DNA of 64,000 nucleotides, from NCBI RefSeq assembly GCF_009017495.1, contig NZ_CP044990.1, positions 1,941,001 through 2,005,000 on the forward strand, read 5' to 3'. Positions 1 through 9,326 of the stretch are shown piece by piece. Position numbers and translations under genes: made by a program. Below the pieces are notes generated by a model that did no database searches, was not told the origin of the DNA, and saw only the letters and a program-made list of their open reading frames with translations. The DNA comes from Deinococcus sp. AJ005. Its GTDB lineage: Bacteria; Deinococcota; Deinococci; Deinococcales; Deinococcaceae. The number at the start of each line of letters is the position of its first letter. Within the stretch, counting starts at the first letter, position 1.

Positions 1-747
1 CAGCACTTTGTTGGGCATCAGCACCATGCACGCCTCGGCCCGCGCCTGATGCGGCCCGCGCTCGGCGTTGGTCATCCAGGCCAGGCGGTGAAAGCCGATG
101 GTGGTCTTGCCCGAACCCGCCGCACCCTGAATAATCACCGGGGTTCCGGCGGGGTAACGCATGGCGGTGTTCTGCTCGGGCTGGAGGGTTTCCACCACAT
201 CGCGCATTCCGGCGGTGCTGCCTTCTTCCAGACGGCGCAGCAGGACTTCCTCGCGGCCCCCGGTGTCGCCTCCGGCCTCTTCGTCGTACAGATCGGTGAC
301 GCGGTGCAGCGTCTTGGCCGCGATGTCCAGTTGCCGCCGCCGCTTGATCACGCCCTGCCCGCCCCGGCGCGGTGTCCAGCCCAGCGCGTCGGAGTAGAAC
401 AGGCTGCCCACCTCGCTGTCCCAGCCCACGACGCTGTGCGGCCCCTTCACGTCGCGGAAGCCGTGCTTGCCGATATACAGCGTCTGTTCGCGCCCACCCA
501 CGCGCACTCTCAGGCTGCCGAAATACGGGTGATGCACATGCGGCGAGAGCATGGCGGCGTGTTCGCCCGCCTCGTCGGCCAGGATGATGCTGGTCTCCAG
601 GTCCGCGCCCATCTGGCGGTCCCGGTCCTCCCAGAAGTCGATCTGGCGCAGCATGGCGTCCACCGTGCCTTTCAGGTGCGCGGTTTCGGGTTGGAAGTCG
701 GGGTGGTTGTCGGAGATGGACGGGCGGGAGGAAGCAGGAGCTGACAT
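1..747 (-). CDS. HelD-like superfamily I helicase, N-terminal part (runs off the window)
   Basis: Reading leftward from ATG 747, the product has a charged N-terminus (residues about 20-60, including DFWEDRDRQMGADLET) and, near its truncated end, a Walker A motif in QGAAGSGKTTIGFHRLAW. The family is UvrD/Rep-like superfamily I; the spacing between the start and the P-loop fits the HelD/helicase IV branch, whose members use ATP to remodel RNA polymerase or DNA. The remaining helicase motifs lie outside the window. A TATTCT box 8 nt before the ATG, with no Shine-Dalgarno, suggests a leaderless mRNA. The HelD assignment is inferred from the N-terminal layout; the ATPase fold itself is clear. Confidence 0.75.
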   Translation of the reverse strand, partial: MSAPASSRPSISDNHPDFQPETAHLKGTVDAMLRQIDFWEDRDRQMGADLETSIILADEAGEHAAMLSPHVHHPYFGSLRVRVGGREQTLYIGKHGFRDVKGPHSVVGWDSEVGSLFYSDALGWTPRRGGQGVIKRRRQLDIAAKTLHRVTDLYDEEAGGDTGGREEVLLRRLEEGSTAGMRDVVETLQPEQNTAMRYPAGTPVIIQGAAGSGKTTIGFHRLAWMTNAERGPHQARAEACMVLMPNKVL

Positions 748-855
748 CGCCGCCCAGAATACGGGGTCTGGACGGCGGGAAAAGGGATGTTGGGTGTTGC
801 AGTGGGGTGGGACTGGGAGTTCGGGAATTTGTTGCTTGAGGATAATATTCAGAAC

Positions 856-1158
856 ATGCGAATGCTCTTGCTAGCCTGCCTACTGCTGACTGCCTGTGGC
901 ACACGCCTGCCAGACACACCACGCGGACTGCTGATGCATCTCGGCGCACTTGAAGACCAATACCACGTCATCCAATGCGAGGGAGACTGGACCTGCAACG
1001 GGTATACGCCGATTTCGCCGGGGATCATCGGAGAGCGGCTGGGCCACGATCTGACCCAAACTGATGACAGCGCCTGGGAAATGGATGATGGGGCGGTTCG
1101 CGTCTTACTTGGTGGCGGCGGCCCGGTACGGTTCCTCACAGTGATTGTGCGGCCCTAG
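856..1158 (+). CDS. Small putative lipoprotein
   Basis: A 100-residue product beginning MRMLLLACLLLTAC, a compact lipoprotein signal peptide with the lipobox cysteine at residue 14. The mature part has two further cysteines (VIQCEGDWTCNGYTP) and no family I recognise. I chose ATG 856 because a TAATAT box (843-848) lies 7 nt upstream and the signal peptide begins there. It lies between divergently read neighbours and appears to be a single-gene unit. Function unknown. Confidence 0.6.
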   Translation: MRMLLLACLLLTACGTRLPDTPRGLLMHLGALEDQYHVIQCEGDWTCNGYTPISPGIIGERLGHDLTQTDDSAWEMDDGAVRVLLGGGGPVRFLTVIVRP

Positions 1159-1231
1159 CCCTCTCCTCACCACATCTGCTATGAGGTAAGAGGACTCCAG
1201 ACTTCAGCTTGCTTGGTCGTGAACGAGTTTT

Positions 1232-2350
1232 TCAGCTCCCCACCAACTCCGCCTCCACCAACTCCGAAATCTGCTCCCCCGACTCATCCAGCACAAACTT
1301 GTCGATGTACGGCGAGTTCATCAGGTGCAGCGCGCCCATATACTTCAGGCGAAATTTAACGTAACTGCCCACCTTCAGCCCGGCCTCGTTTTCGCCCACG
1401 TTCAGCACCAGCATGTCACTGCTACCGCCGATGACCTCCAGGCGCGAATCCACGGGTTCCAGATACTGCGGCGAGATATCCAGATAGCCCACGTCCAGAA
1501 TGGCGCGGTGGCTGCTCCCGGCGCTGCTCTCGGCCTCGGCGGTGACGCCAAAGGGGTTCTTGCCCAGCGTGCCGGAGGGCATCGTGGGCTTCTCGGCCAG
1601 CTCGATGATCTGGGCGTGCAGCTCCAGCACGTCGTCATGCATTCCGGTGAAGGTGCGTTCCGCCACCAGATCCTGCCCGAAGAACAGCGCCTCACCAATG
1701 CGGAAGTGGTTGATGGCCTGGGGCAGCCCGCCCGCCTTCAGCAGCGGAATGGTCACGGTGGTCCCGGCGCTGACCCACTGGATATCCACATTGTTTTTCA
1801 GCTCAATAATCTTCTTGTACAGGCCCAGTTGAATCAGCTTGTCCTCGCTGGGCATCACGCCGTTCAGGCAATTCAGGTTGGTGCCGATACCTATAATTTT
1901 GATGTTTGGAAGCTGAAAAACCTGAGCGTAAAACGCCTCGATATCCTCACGCAGCACGCCCTCGCGCAGATCGCCCATCTCGATCATGATGATGATCAGG
2001 TGCTGTCGGTCCTGGCGCACGGCCTCGGCAGAGATGGCGCGAATGGTTTCCAGTTCGGTGTTGAAGCTCACGTCCGCCCAGGTTACGAGGTCCTCGATTA
2101 AGGCGGAGGCAGGCGGCTTGATGTACACCGTCTGCGCCTCTGGACTCAGTTCCTTGATGGCCCGCAGGTTGCTGATGCGCGAGTCCAGCAATTCCAGGCG
2201 GCCCAGCCGAATCACCTCGTTCAGAAAGAGTTTGTTGCCGCACAGCAGCTTGGTGGTAATGCCCCAGTCGATGCCATGCTGTGAGAACAGGTGTTCCAGA
2301 TGGTCAAAATTGGCCTGCAACTTGGGACGGTTCAGGGTTAGATATGCCAT
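1232..2350 (-). CDS. Alanine/ornithine racemase-family PLP enzyme
   Basis: A 372-residue protein of the fold-III alanine racemase family, in the branch that includes ornithine racemase. The N-terminal barrel starts with TLNRPKLQANFDHL and carries the expected PLP lysine in GITTKLLCGN (about residue 34); a further conserved stretch is IGEALFFGQDL. It would interconvert the L and D forms of an amino acid. Deinococcus peptidoglycan contains ornithine, so an ornithine or related substrate is plausible but inferred. It follows the GNAT gene with a 12-nt gap in the same direction, so the two probably share an mRNA. Confidence 0.8.
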   Translation of the reverse strand: MAYLTLNRPKLQANFDHLEHLFSQHGIDWGITTKLLCGNKLFLNEVIRLGRLELLDSRISNLRAIKELSPEAQTVYIKPPASALIEDLVTWADVSFNTELETIRAISAEAVRQDRQHLIIIMIEMGDLREGVLREDIEAFYAQVFQLPNIKIIGIGTNLNCLNGVMPSEDKLIQLGLYKKIIELKNNVDIQWVSAGTTVTIPLLKAGGLPQAINHFRIGEALFFGQDLVAERTFTGMHDDVLELHAQIIELAEKPTMPSGTLGKNPFGVTAEAESSAGSSHRAILDVGYLDISPQYLEPVDSRLEVIGGSSDMLVLNVGENEAGLKVGSYVKFRLKYMGALHLMNSPYIDKFVLDESGEQISELVEAELVGS

Positions 2351-2362
2351 AGCGTCAGCTCC

Positions 2363-2815
2363 TCAACGGGTCAGCCGCATTTCGAGATACTTGTTGGTGA
2401 ACCCCAGCCGCTCGTAGAGCTTCTTTGCCGGGTTATGAGGCTCGACGTGCAGGGCCACGCTGCCCTCTACATTCGCCAGCACGGTTTCCATGAGTTGCTT
2501 GCCCAGCCCGCGCCCGCGCGTCTTGCCATGGACGGCAATGTACACCAGGATATTTTCGGGAATGAAGCCGCCCATGCCAGTCCGGTTGGTGATCACTGCG
2601 CCCAGGATTTCGCCATCTTCCTCGGCATAGGTGACGCTGCCGCCGCGCGCCTGTGCATAGGCGAGGCACGCCTGAATATCCTCCAGGGCGTCCCCGTACT
2701 CGTCCAGATGGGTGTGCAGGAATTCGGCCACACGCTGGCTATCTTCGGCGCTCAATTCGATAGGGATATCTGGCCCCAGCATGTAATTTTTGATGTTCAG
2801 GGTTTGAGTGGTCAT
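2363..2815 (-). CDS. GNAT-family N-acetyltransferase
   Basis: A 150-residue single-domain acetyltransferase. The acetyl-CoA pyrophosphate loop (motif A, R/QxxGxG) is visible in HGKTRGRGLGKQLM, followed by the usual C-terminal NPAKKLYERLGF motif B. The substrate cannot be read from sequence; being first in an operon with the racemase-family gene hints at amino-acid chemistry. A GAGGGC sequence just upstream can serve as ribosome-binding site. Confidence 0.85.
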   Translation of the reverse strand: MTTQTLNIKNYMLGPDIPIELSAEDSQRVAEFLHTHLDEYGDALEDIQACLAYAQARGGSVTYAEEDGEILGAVITNRTGMGGFIPENILVYIAVHGKTRGRGLGKQLMETVLANVEGSVALHVEPHNPAKKLYERLGFTNKYLEMRLTR

Positions 2816-2996
2816 TCTTCGCCCTCCTCTTGCCCCAGGGTAGGGGCTGGTGTGTCATGGCCGCCCCCGCGAGGTTGAAATTAGAGGCGGCAATTCAGGG
2901 GACAGCATCAGACAAAGCCGCCCCGCAGCAACAGAGCAGCTTAACGCATGGCGGCGGGACGGTTTGGAAGATGCGGCACGGCAGTTGGACAGGATT

Positions 2997-3195
2997 TTAC
3001 TCGCGCCGATCTGGTTCGAGTCGGACAATCCACTTCCCCACAAGAAAAACTACCCAAAGGCAAATCGCAAGGCCGTAGTCGAAAGCGCCACCGAAAGATC
3101 GGTTGATCAGCCAGGAAAAGGCGAGAACCAGAGCCAGCGCAGGCAATGCACGAATCAGATACACGAATCAGATAACGGCGGAAACGTGGACTCAT
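2997..3195 (-). pseudogene. Small two-helix membrane-protein gene broken by a 13-bp tandem duplication
   Basis: Read from ATG 3195, the frame begins MSPRFRRYLIR and is then shifted by an exact 13-bp tandem duplication (3149-3174). With one copy removed the frame is open to TAA at 2997-2999 and gives 61 residues with two hydrophobic segments (ALPALALVLAFSWLI and LAICLWVVFLVGKWIV) and a charged end (RLEPDRRE). The duplication also makes a new in-frame GTG (3164) that could start a 51-residue form keeping both helices. The gene follows the DUF3293 gene in the same direction. No known family. It may be a true pseudogene, a variable locus or an assembly artefact. Confidence 0.6.
3149..3174. repeat. 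Perfect 13-bp tandem duplication (two copies)
   Basis: CACGAATCAGATA occurs twice head to tail, at 3149-3161 and 3162-3174. Because 13 is not a multiple of three, it shifts the frame of the small membrane-protein gene that crosses it. Confidence 0.95.
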
Positions 3196-3248
3196 GACCC
3201 AAATATCCGCCTGCCCATTCAGGCGCAACGTGACGCTATCCACCACAT

Positions 3249-3668
3249 TCAAAAATCCGAAAGCCGCGCCCAGAAGCGCTCCACCCGCGTACAGTCCGCT
3301 TCCAACCAGACCAGGGCCACCCGCTTCCCCACGCCGAAGAGGACGGCAGCCTGAGCGAAACGCCGCCCCAGTTCTGCCGCCTGCCTCAAGGTCAGACCGG
3401 GCAGAATCACGGACGGCTCGGCCCACTCGCCCTCGCCGTTGACGCCAAGAAAATGTAGGCGTGAGGCGATCAGCGCCAGCAATTCACGCCCGGCCCGCAA
3501 ATTGTCGGTTTCCGGCTGCTGCTGTCCGGCTGGATTCCAGGCCGTGACGATGGCCCACGTTCGAGCAGCCCACGAGGGCGCGGCGGCTAAGGATTCAGAG
3601 CTGAGGCGAAAGCGTTCTGCCCGCGTGCCGTAACTGGCCGACAGGAAGGCGGCGCGCTGTTCCACCAC
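3249..3668 (-). CDS. DUF3293-domain protein
   Basis: A 139-residue soluble protein. The signature TWAIVTAWNPAGQQQPETDN followed by a helix (AGRELLALIASRL) matches the DUF3293 family, in which an I(V)TAWNP motif opens the domain. The C-terminus (QAAELGRRFAQAAVLFGVGKRVALVWL) fits the same fold. Function unknown. It lies 19 nt after a small secreted-protein gene and probably ends the truD operon together with the broken gene behind it. Confidence 0.65.
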   Translation of the reverse strand: MVEQRAAFLSASYGTRAERFRLSSESLAAAPSWAARTWAIVTAWNPAGQQQPETDNLRAGRELLALIASRLHFLGVNGEGEWAEPSVILPGLTLRQAAELGRRFAQAAVLFGVGKRVALVWLEADCTRVERFWARLSDF

Positions 3669-3687
3669 TTCCGATTAACGGCCCGCG

Positions 3688-4065
3688 CTACCGGTTCACG
3701 ATGGCCGACGTGTTCAGGATCACGCCCTGGCGAAAGCGCATGACGATACTGACCTTCTGGCCCGGCTTGAAACTGCCGCCCAGCACCACGCGGTAGCCCG
3801 AGCTGCCGCTGAGGATCAGGCTGCCGGTGATCGGCACGGACGTGACCACCTCGCAGCGGGGCGAGCATTTCATCAGTCGAGCGCGGCCCAGACTGCTCCA
3901 GACACCCAGCACCTCATCCGGTCTGGACACGCCGATGCGGCCCGTCAGGACTGCGCCGCCGTAACTGGGCATCAATTTCAGATCTGCGCTCAGGCCCGGA
4001 GGATTCTGCGCCACCGCACCGGACGCGAGGACGAGGCCCGCCAACGCCAGCGCTCTGAGCCTCAC
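3688..4065 (-). CDS. Small secreted protein of unknown function
   Basis: A 125-residue product with a clear Sec signal peptide ([20 protein letters not shown]). The mature part looks beta-rich ([39 protein letters not shown]) with a cysteine pair KCSPRC. Its ATG overlaps the truD stop codon as ATGA, so translation is probably coupled to truD. No recognised family. Confidence 0.7.
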   Translation of the reverse strand: MRLRALALAGLVLASGAVAQNPPGLSADLKLMPSYGGAVLTGRIGVSRPDEVLGVWSSLGRARLMKCSPRCEVVTSVPITGSLILSGSSGYRVVLGGSFKPGQKVSIVMRFRQGVILNTSAIVNR

Positions 4066-5153
4066 TCCTGACCGCCTGTTGCACCGTCATCAGATTCAGA
4101 GCCATCAGGTTCCGCGTCGTCCGGCCCGGCGCTGTCCACCTCAGTCTTCATCACCTCGCGCAGAACGCTGGTGGCGAAACTGCCCTTAGGCAGGGTGAAG
4201 GACAGCGTGTAGCCGTCGTCCTGCGGAATAACACTGGCCTCTTCGGGGAACACGCGGGTCAATCGGCGGTCTCCACGCCGGGAGGCGAACACACCCGGCG
4301 TCAGATCAAACAGGGCCAGCGCCTCGGCCTCCAGCGCCCCGGCGTCCAGGGTCAGCGGTTTGGTCTTCTTGCCGAACAGCGTGCCAGTGGCGCTGACCTC
4401 GCCGCGTTCGGCGCGGGGCGACTCGGCAGCGGCGTCTTCGACCAGAAAGACCCCGCCCGTGTCGTGCTTCTTGGCCATATCGCCTGCCAGCAGCGAGGCG
4501 AACAGGCCGCGTTCCAGGCGCAGACTGAGAGAAGCGTTGAACACCGCACTCTGCACGCTGGAGATCAGGAAGCGGCGCACGCGCGGGTCCCGCAGGCGCG
4601 ATTCGCCGCGCAGCACACGCAATCCCTCCTCGGCATTCAAGCCGCCCAGGCCGAAGCGTTGCGGACCAAAGTAATTGGGCACGCCCCCTGCGACCAGAAG
4701 ATTCAGGACCGCCTCAGCCTCGGCTGCGCCGCCCGCCGCGTCCCGCACGCGCACCACGAAGCGGTTGCCGCGCAAGTGGCCCATGCCCAGCTTGTTGCCG
4801 TGGCGGGTGATATCCAGAATCCGCACGCCGTCCAGTCCGAACTCGCCCAGACGGCGCTCGTACTTGGCCGGAACGCTGAGCCACTGGGTGGTCACCGCAT
4901 GCCGGTCTTTCAGGCCCGCCACGCCAATGTCGCGGTCACGCAGGCCCACTTGGGCACTCAATTCACGCAGGACATGGGCGGTGGTGTGCCCGGTCTTCTC
5001 GACATGCAAATACAGGTGATCGCCCTCACCCGAAAGCGGATACGCACCCACTTCCTCTACCCGGAAATCCTGGGCTTCAGCGCGCAGCGTTCCGCCCGTT
5101 CCTGCCGATTCCGTCAGCGCCCGCAGGGCTGCCCATTCAAACACCAGACTCAC
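4062..5153 (-). CDS. truD: tRNA pseudouridine synthase D
   Basis: A 363-residue TruD homologue. TruD converts U13 of certain tRNAs to pseudouridine. The catalytic motif with its aspartate is present in [19 protein letters not shown], preceded by [29 protein letters not shown], characteristic of TruD, is also present. The last 35 residues are an acidic tail ([17 protein letters not shown]) that is not part of the usual fold. First gene of a likely operon with the secreted-protein and DUF3293 genes. Confidence 0.93.
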   Translation of the reverse strand: MSLVFEWAALRALTESAGTGGTLRAEAQDFRVEEVGAYPLSGEGDHLYLHVEKTGHTTAHVLRELSAQVGLRDRDIGVAGLKDRHAVTTQWLSVPAKYERRLGEFGLDGVRILDITRHGNKLGMGHLRGNRFVVRVRDAAGGAAEAEAVLNLLVAGGVPNYFGPQRFGLGGLNAEEGLRVLRGESRLRDPRVRRFLISSVQSAVFNASLSLRLERGLFASLLAGDMAKKHDTGGVFLVEDAAAESPRAERGEVSATGTLFGKKTKPLTLDAGALEAEALALFDLTPGVFASRRGDRRLTRVFPEEASVIPQDDGYTLSFTLPKGSFATSVLREVMKTEVDSAGPDDAEPDGSESDDGATGGQE

Positions 5154-5220
5154 GATTGGAGCAGCCTATCCCGGCTTCCTGCGGCGGGCGTGAGAGGGCG
5201 GGGCGAGGCTGGGTTCCGGC

Positions 5221-6093
5221 TCAGTTCAGGACGCGCCCATCGGCCCGGCCCAACGGAGTCCAGTCGGCGCGGAACAGGTGGGCCTCCTGCGCTTTATCCG
5301 GGCCGTACCACACGCGCACGCCACTGTCGCGCTCGCCCACGGGCAGCAGCGCCTCCTGCCCGGCACGCAGTTCGGACAGCACCTGACCGTCGGGGCCGCG
5401 CACCCGGTACCACGCGTTGATTCCGGCGGGGGACCAGCCGGCCAGCCGCACCGGACGCTTGGAGATGTTCTTCAGATGCGCGCCCTGCTCGCTGAGGGTC
5501 ACGCTCAGGTCCGGCCATTCCGGGGTGACGGTGCGGTGCCAGCGGGTCTGGAAATTCAGGGAGGGACGGGTCCTGGCGGCTGCGCCTTTCGCCGGATACA
5601 GGACCACGCCCAGCAGTCCCGCCATGCCTGCCAGCAAAGCACACAGGGCCGCCACGAAGGCCACCGGCTCGGGACGCTGATTCTGGAGGATGCCGAAGGC
5701 CGGTGCCGCGCCGATCAGGACGGACACCAGCGGCCACGCGGGCGAGGGACGGGCAGGGGCGCGGCGGTAGGGCAGCGGCCAGTACTCGGCGAGCAGCAGC
5801 GCCGCCACACCCAATCCGAACAGTGCGGGCACGTCCAGCGTGGGCGTCAGCAGTAGCAGCGCCAGCCCCGGCACGGCCCACCACGCCACGCGCGGCAGGT
5901 AGCCCAGCCGGGCCTCGCGCCCCGTACGCAGCAGCCATTGCAGCGCGATCAGACCGATCACCACGGCGTACAGGCCGCTCACCTCGGTCAGCGGGGTCAG
6001 GTCCAGCAGTGAGCCGGGGCCACCCAGCCCAACCGATGACACCAGCCCAGCCCATGAAACCAGTCCGGCCCGTAAAGACTCCAACTCTTGCAC
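5221..6093 (-). CDS. Multi-pass membrane protein with a C-terminal soluble domain
   Basis: A 290-residue protein. The first ~160 residues contain about five hydrophobic segments (for example LYAVVIGLIALQWLL, WWAVPGLALLLLTP, LFGLGVAALLLAEY and FVAALCALLAGMAGLLGVVL). The remaining ~120 residues (WRTVTP.. through VRVWYGPDKAQEAH) look like a beta-sandwich outside or inside the membrane. No family recognised. It is upstream of and reads toward truD with a 67-nt gap. Confidence 0.6.
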   Translation of the reverse strand: MQELESLRAGLVSWAGLVSSVGLGGPGSLLDLTPLTEVSGLYAVVIGLIALQWLLRTGREARLGYLPRVAWWAVPGLALLLLTPTLDVPALFGLGVAALLLAEYWPLPYRRAPARPSPAWPLVSVLIGAAPAFGILQNQRPEPVAFVAALCALLAGMAGLLGVVLYPAKGAAARTRPSLNFQTRWHRTVTPEWPDLSVTLSEQGAHLKNISKRPVRLAGWSPAGINAWYRVRGPDGQVLSELRAGQEALLPVGERDSGVRVWYGPDKAQEAHLFRADWTPLGRADGRVLN

Positions 6094-6253
6094 GTCAGTC
6101 TCCTCGTGGGTGGACCAGGCAGCCTCCCAACCGGCTCAAAATACCGTCCAGGGGCCAGACGGAATGGAAGATGAACAGAAGAAGCCCCAGATCAAGAATG
6201 TCTGCGGATCAGGTGGCCTGCAACAGAAGCTGGACTGAAACAGAGACCGGACT

Positions 6254-7093
6254 TTACAGACGCGGGTCTTCTTTCTTATGGCGGCCCAGCCTGCCCATCA
6301 GGTTGCCCGGGCCTCTGGACTGCGGCTGAGCTGGATCGGCAGTCCCAGTTCCTTCCACCGCTGCCGCAGCCGGGGACAGAGTGGGGGTCATGGGCGGCGT
6401 CAGTGGATCAGTGGTGGGAGGGGGCTTCCCTGCCGCCGCCGCAAGCGACTGGGACAGCGGCGACAGCGCCGGGGCCACCACTCCTGGCTGCACCACCCCC
6501 GGTTGCCCGTGGCGCTCGATCTCGAAGGCGAGGTGGCCGATCTCGTTCTTCAGAATGCCTTCCCAGGCGGTCTTGACGGCGTTCAGGCTGCCGGGCATGG
6601 CGAAGATGGCCGAACCCCGGCACAGCCCGCCCAGCGCCCGCGACAGCATGGCCGCGCCACCCACCTCGCGGTAGCTGAGCATGCGGAACAGCTCTCCAAA
6701 GCCAGGGATGGGCTTGGTGATCATGGATTCCACCACCGGCACCGTCACGTCGCGCCCGGTCAGGCCCGTGCCGCCTGTAGTCAGCACCACAGTCGCCTCC
6801 CGCACGAACAAAACCAGCGCGGTGCGGATGTCCAGCGCGTCGTCCCTGACCACCCGGTAATGCACCACACTATGCCCCCCCGCCTTCAGTTCGGCCAGCA
6901 GATATTGACCGCTGGTGTCCGTTTCGGGCGTGCGCGTGTCGCTGATGGTCAGCACCGCCACCCTGACATTGCGCGGCGCTGCGGCGCGGTGCTGCTGGGA
7001 CGAGAGTTGTTTAGAAGGGGCCGATGGGTTGCCACCCGCTGCGGCGTTGCCAGAGGTGCTGGGCGGTCCAGGGGGGCGGGAGGCGTCCGTCAT
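6254..7093 (-). CDS. moaB: MoaB/Mog-family molybdopterin protein with a proline/alanine-rich C-terminal tail
   Basis: A 279-residue protein. Residues ~45-200 are a MogA/MoaB domain: [18 protein letters not shown], then [16 protein letters not shown] (the molybdopterin-binding TGGTG), then [18 protein letters not shown]. MoaB-type proteins act in molybdenum cofactor synthesis by adenylylating molybdopterin. The first ~40 and last ~75 residues are low complexity, rich in P, A, S and T, and unlike compact MoaB proteins of about 170 residues. Stands alone in this direction. Confidence 0.88.
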   Translation of the reverse strand: MTDASRPPGPPSTSGNAAAGGNPSAPSKQLSSQQHRAAAPRNVRVAVLTISDTRTPETDTSGQYLLAELKAGGHSVVHYRVVRDDALDIRTALVLFVREATVVLTTGGTGLTGRDVTVPVVESMITKPIPGFGELFRMLSYREVGGAAMLSRALGGLCRGSAIFAMPGSLNAVKTAWEGILKNEIGHLAFEIERHGQPGVVQPGVVAPALSPLSQSLAAAAGKPPPTTDPLTPPMTPTLSPAAAAVEGTGTADPAQPQSRGPGNLMGRLGRHKKEDPRL

Positions 7094-7221
7094 GGGGCCA
7101 CAATACTGCCCACAGCAAGGGCGGCGTCAATCCCACGCCGGGGGTGACACGACGGCTTTTTCCACACTTCCTGTGTCCAGACTGCCCCTGTCCAGACCGC
7201 CCGCTGTTCTGCTGCCTGCCC

Positions 7222-8109
7222 TCAGCGGCCCGCGTTCAGCACATTGCGCGCCCGCTCCGGCAGGAGGGCGCGGTCCGAGCGCTTCAGGTCCGCACGGGGG
7301 CGGCGCAGGTACAGGGAGAGGTACATGCCCGCCTGCTGGTTCAGAAATTCGCGGTAGCCGTCTTCCTGGCCGCTGCGGACGCATTCCAGGGCCAGCAGGT
7401 CCAGTTGTTCTTCCAGCCGCGCCAGTGCCAGATAGCGGGCCGCGTTTGCGCCGCTGTCGCCCAGGGTTCCCAGCAGTGACTCCAGGTCTTCGGGCTGCTG
7501 CATCAGCGTTCTGGCCGCGCGGCGCACGTTGGGATCGTCCAGCGTCAGGAGGCAGGCCCGGCAGGGTTGTTCCTGACTGGCCTCGCCGCAAACCGGGCAG
7601 GGCCGCCAACCCTGTTCCTCGCGCCATTTGCGCGAGCGGGTGATCGCCTCGGCGGCGCGCAGGGCAGCGGGGCGCAGGTCCTCGCCCACGTCCTGCACCA
7701 GTTCGCGGGCGCGGGCACGGTCCGGGGCAGGCAGCGGCGGCGGCGCGGGGGCCATCACCGGCTCGCGCACGCTGCCCACGCTGAAGCGGATGTCGCTGAG
7801 GGGCGCGTCGGGCAGCAGCGCGTTCAGGGCCTTGAGGAAGTGATGGCGCTGCATGCTCAGATGGTGGGCGGCAGCGCTATCGCGCACATCCACGAACAGC
7901 ACGCTGCCCTGCTGGGTGCGTGGGCGGGTAATGCGGGCAATCTCCGGCCCCACCGCCCCCGGCCAAGCCAGAATGGCCCGCGCCCGCCCGATGCCCTTGG
8001 CGATGCGCGCCGTGCCCAGCGTCGCGCCCATCAGTTCGCCAATGCCACGCGGCCCGCTCAGGCGGCGGCCCCGGTTGTTGCGGCCCGCGTTGTAACGGTC
8101 CCAGGCCAT
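7222..8109 (-). CDS. DUF721/DciA-like protein with a C-terminal zinc-ribbon-like motif
   Basis: A 295-residue protein. Residues ~25-120 match the DUF721/DciA fold (ILAWPGAVGPEIARITRP, then LFVDVRDSAAAHHLSMQRH and FLKALNALLP). DciA proteins load the replicative helicase DnaB in bacteria without DnaC. The middle holds CPVCGEASQEQPCRAC, a four-cysteine zinc-ribbon-like cluster absent from short DciA proteins. Its ATG overlaps the recF stop by one base (TAATG), so the two are translationally coupled, fitting a shared replication/repair role. Confidence 0.75.
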   Translation of the reverse strand: MAWDRYNAGRNNRGRRLSGPRGIGELMGATLGTARIAKGIGRARAILAWPGAVGPEIARITRPRTQQGSVLFVDVRDSAAAHHLSMQRHHFLKALNALLPDAPLSDIRFSVGSVREPVMAPAPPPLPAPDRARARELVQDVGEDLRPAALRAAEAITRSRKWREEQGWRPCPVCGEASQEQPCRACLLTLDDPNVRRAARTLMQQPEDLESLLGTLGDSGANAARYLALARLEEQLDLLALECVRSGQEDGYREFLNQQAGMYLSLYLRRPRADLKRSDRALLPERARNVLNAGR

Positions 8110-9194
8110 TAACGCACCTCCTCTAGCTCAGCTTTTTTTTCCGAAACGTCCATCGGTGTAAAGCGCCCCGACTGCGCCCAGAACTGCGCCGACGCACCGG
8201 GCGGGCGTTCGGTGCCCGTCACGATGGCCTGCGGCACCCCTGCCGCCAGCTCCAGCAGAAAGGTGCGCCGTCCGGGGTCCAGCTCGGCGCTGAAATCGTC
8301 AATCAGCAGGATGGGCTGCTCGCCAAAGCGTTCGGCCAGCAGCTCCAGTTCTGCACGGCGTAAGGCGAGAGCAACCGTGCGCCCCTCGCCCCGACTGGCG
8401 TATTCACTGGCCGAGAATCCGCCCAGGGTCAGCACCAGATCGTCGCGGTGGGGACCAGACACCGTGGAGCCGCGCGCCAGCTCCTCGGCCCGTCTGGAAG
8501 TCAGATCGTGGGCGTAGGTTTCGGGCGTCGTCGTTTCCAGCAGCGTCAGCGTGAGCGTTTTGCGGCTGCCCAGCGCGGCGTTGGCGTCGGTGGCCAGTTC
8601 GCCCAGGCGGGTCAGGGCACGGCGGCGGAAGGTGATGATCTCGGTGCCCAGCTTGACGAGGGCGTCGTCCCAGACCGACATGGCCCACTGTTCGCCGCCT
8701 TTCAGGGCCGCATTGCGCTGGGACACTGTGCGTTCGTAGCGGCCCAGTTGCTGGCCGTAGCGGGCGCTCAGGCGCGACAGCAGCGAGTCCAGGTAGGCGC
8801 GGCGCAGCGACGGCGAGCCGAAGACCAGTTCGGAGTCCTCCGGGCGAATCCACACGGCGCTGCCACGGGGCAGGTCGCCCGCACGCACGCGCACGCCGTC
8901 CACCTTGAGCTGCCGCCGCCCACGCCCCAGGCCCACCTCCTGCACGCTCAGGCTGCCGCCGGATTCCAGATCGGCGCGCACATACGCCTCGCTCTCGCCG
9001 GACTGCACCAGTTGTTCCAGGCGGCCCACGTCGGTCTGTCCGGTCAGCGCCAGATAAATGGCCTCCAGCAGGTTAGTCTTGCCCGCTCCATTCTCGCCGT
9101 ACACGCCCGTTACGCCCCCACCAAAGCGCAACGTACACGGCGCAAGGTTGCGGTAATTCAAAGTTGAGAGGGACTCCAGACGCACGCCCCGCAT
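8109..9194 (-). CDS. recF: DNA replication and repair protein RecF
   Basis: A 361-residue SMC-like ATPase. Walker A is in GENGAGKTNLLEAIYLAL, the ABC signature region in GSTVSGPHRDDLVLTLGG, and Walker B in PILLIDDFSAELDPGRR. RecF with RecO and RecR loads RecA at gapped DNA, a main recombination route in Deinococcus, where the RecBCD pathway is absent. Coupled to the downstream DciA-like gene. Divergent from doxX across 132 bp that must hold both promoters. Confidence 0.95.
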   Translation of the reverse strand: MRGVRLESLSTLNYRNLAPCTLRFGGGVTGVYGENGAGKTNLLEAIYLALTGQTDVGRLEQLVQSGESEAYVRADLESGGSLSVQEVGLGRGRRQLKVDGVRVRAGDLPRGSAVWIRPEDSELVFGSPSLRRAYLDSLLSRLSARYGQQLGRYERTVSQRNAALKGGEQWAMSVWDDALVKLGTEIITFRRRALTRLGELATDANAALGSRKTLTLTLLETTTPETYAHDLTSRRAEELARGSTVSGPHRDDLVLTLGGFSASEYASRGEGRTVALALRRAELELLAERFGEQPILLIDDFSAELDPGRRTFLLELAAGVPQAIVTGTERPPGASAQFWAQSGRFTPMDVSEKKAELEEVR

Positions 9195-9313
9195 TCTAAG
9201 CGGGATAGGAACAGGGTTCTGTGGGACGGTGCGGGGATGGAGGCAGGCTAAAGGTCTGGCCGCAAAAGCGAGAGCGGCCCACCCACATCACTGGTCTCTA
9301 ATGTGCGTTTTGT

Positions 9314-9326
9314 TACACTGGTTTCC
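9314..9326 (+). promoter_or_regulatory. Leaderless -10 box of doxX
   Basis: TACACT at 9314-9319 is followed by 7 nt and then ATG 9327, the Deinococcus leaderless arrangement. This favours ATG 9327 over an upstream GTG at 9303, which would lie before the transcription start. Confidence 0.55.

Noticed and set aside
2850..3197. Plus-strand frame of 115 codons with a helix-like stretch (LEDAARQLDRILLAP)
   Set aside because: It runs opposite the small membrane-protein gene, has no recognised family and becomes low complexity; chance is more likely.
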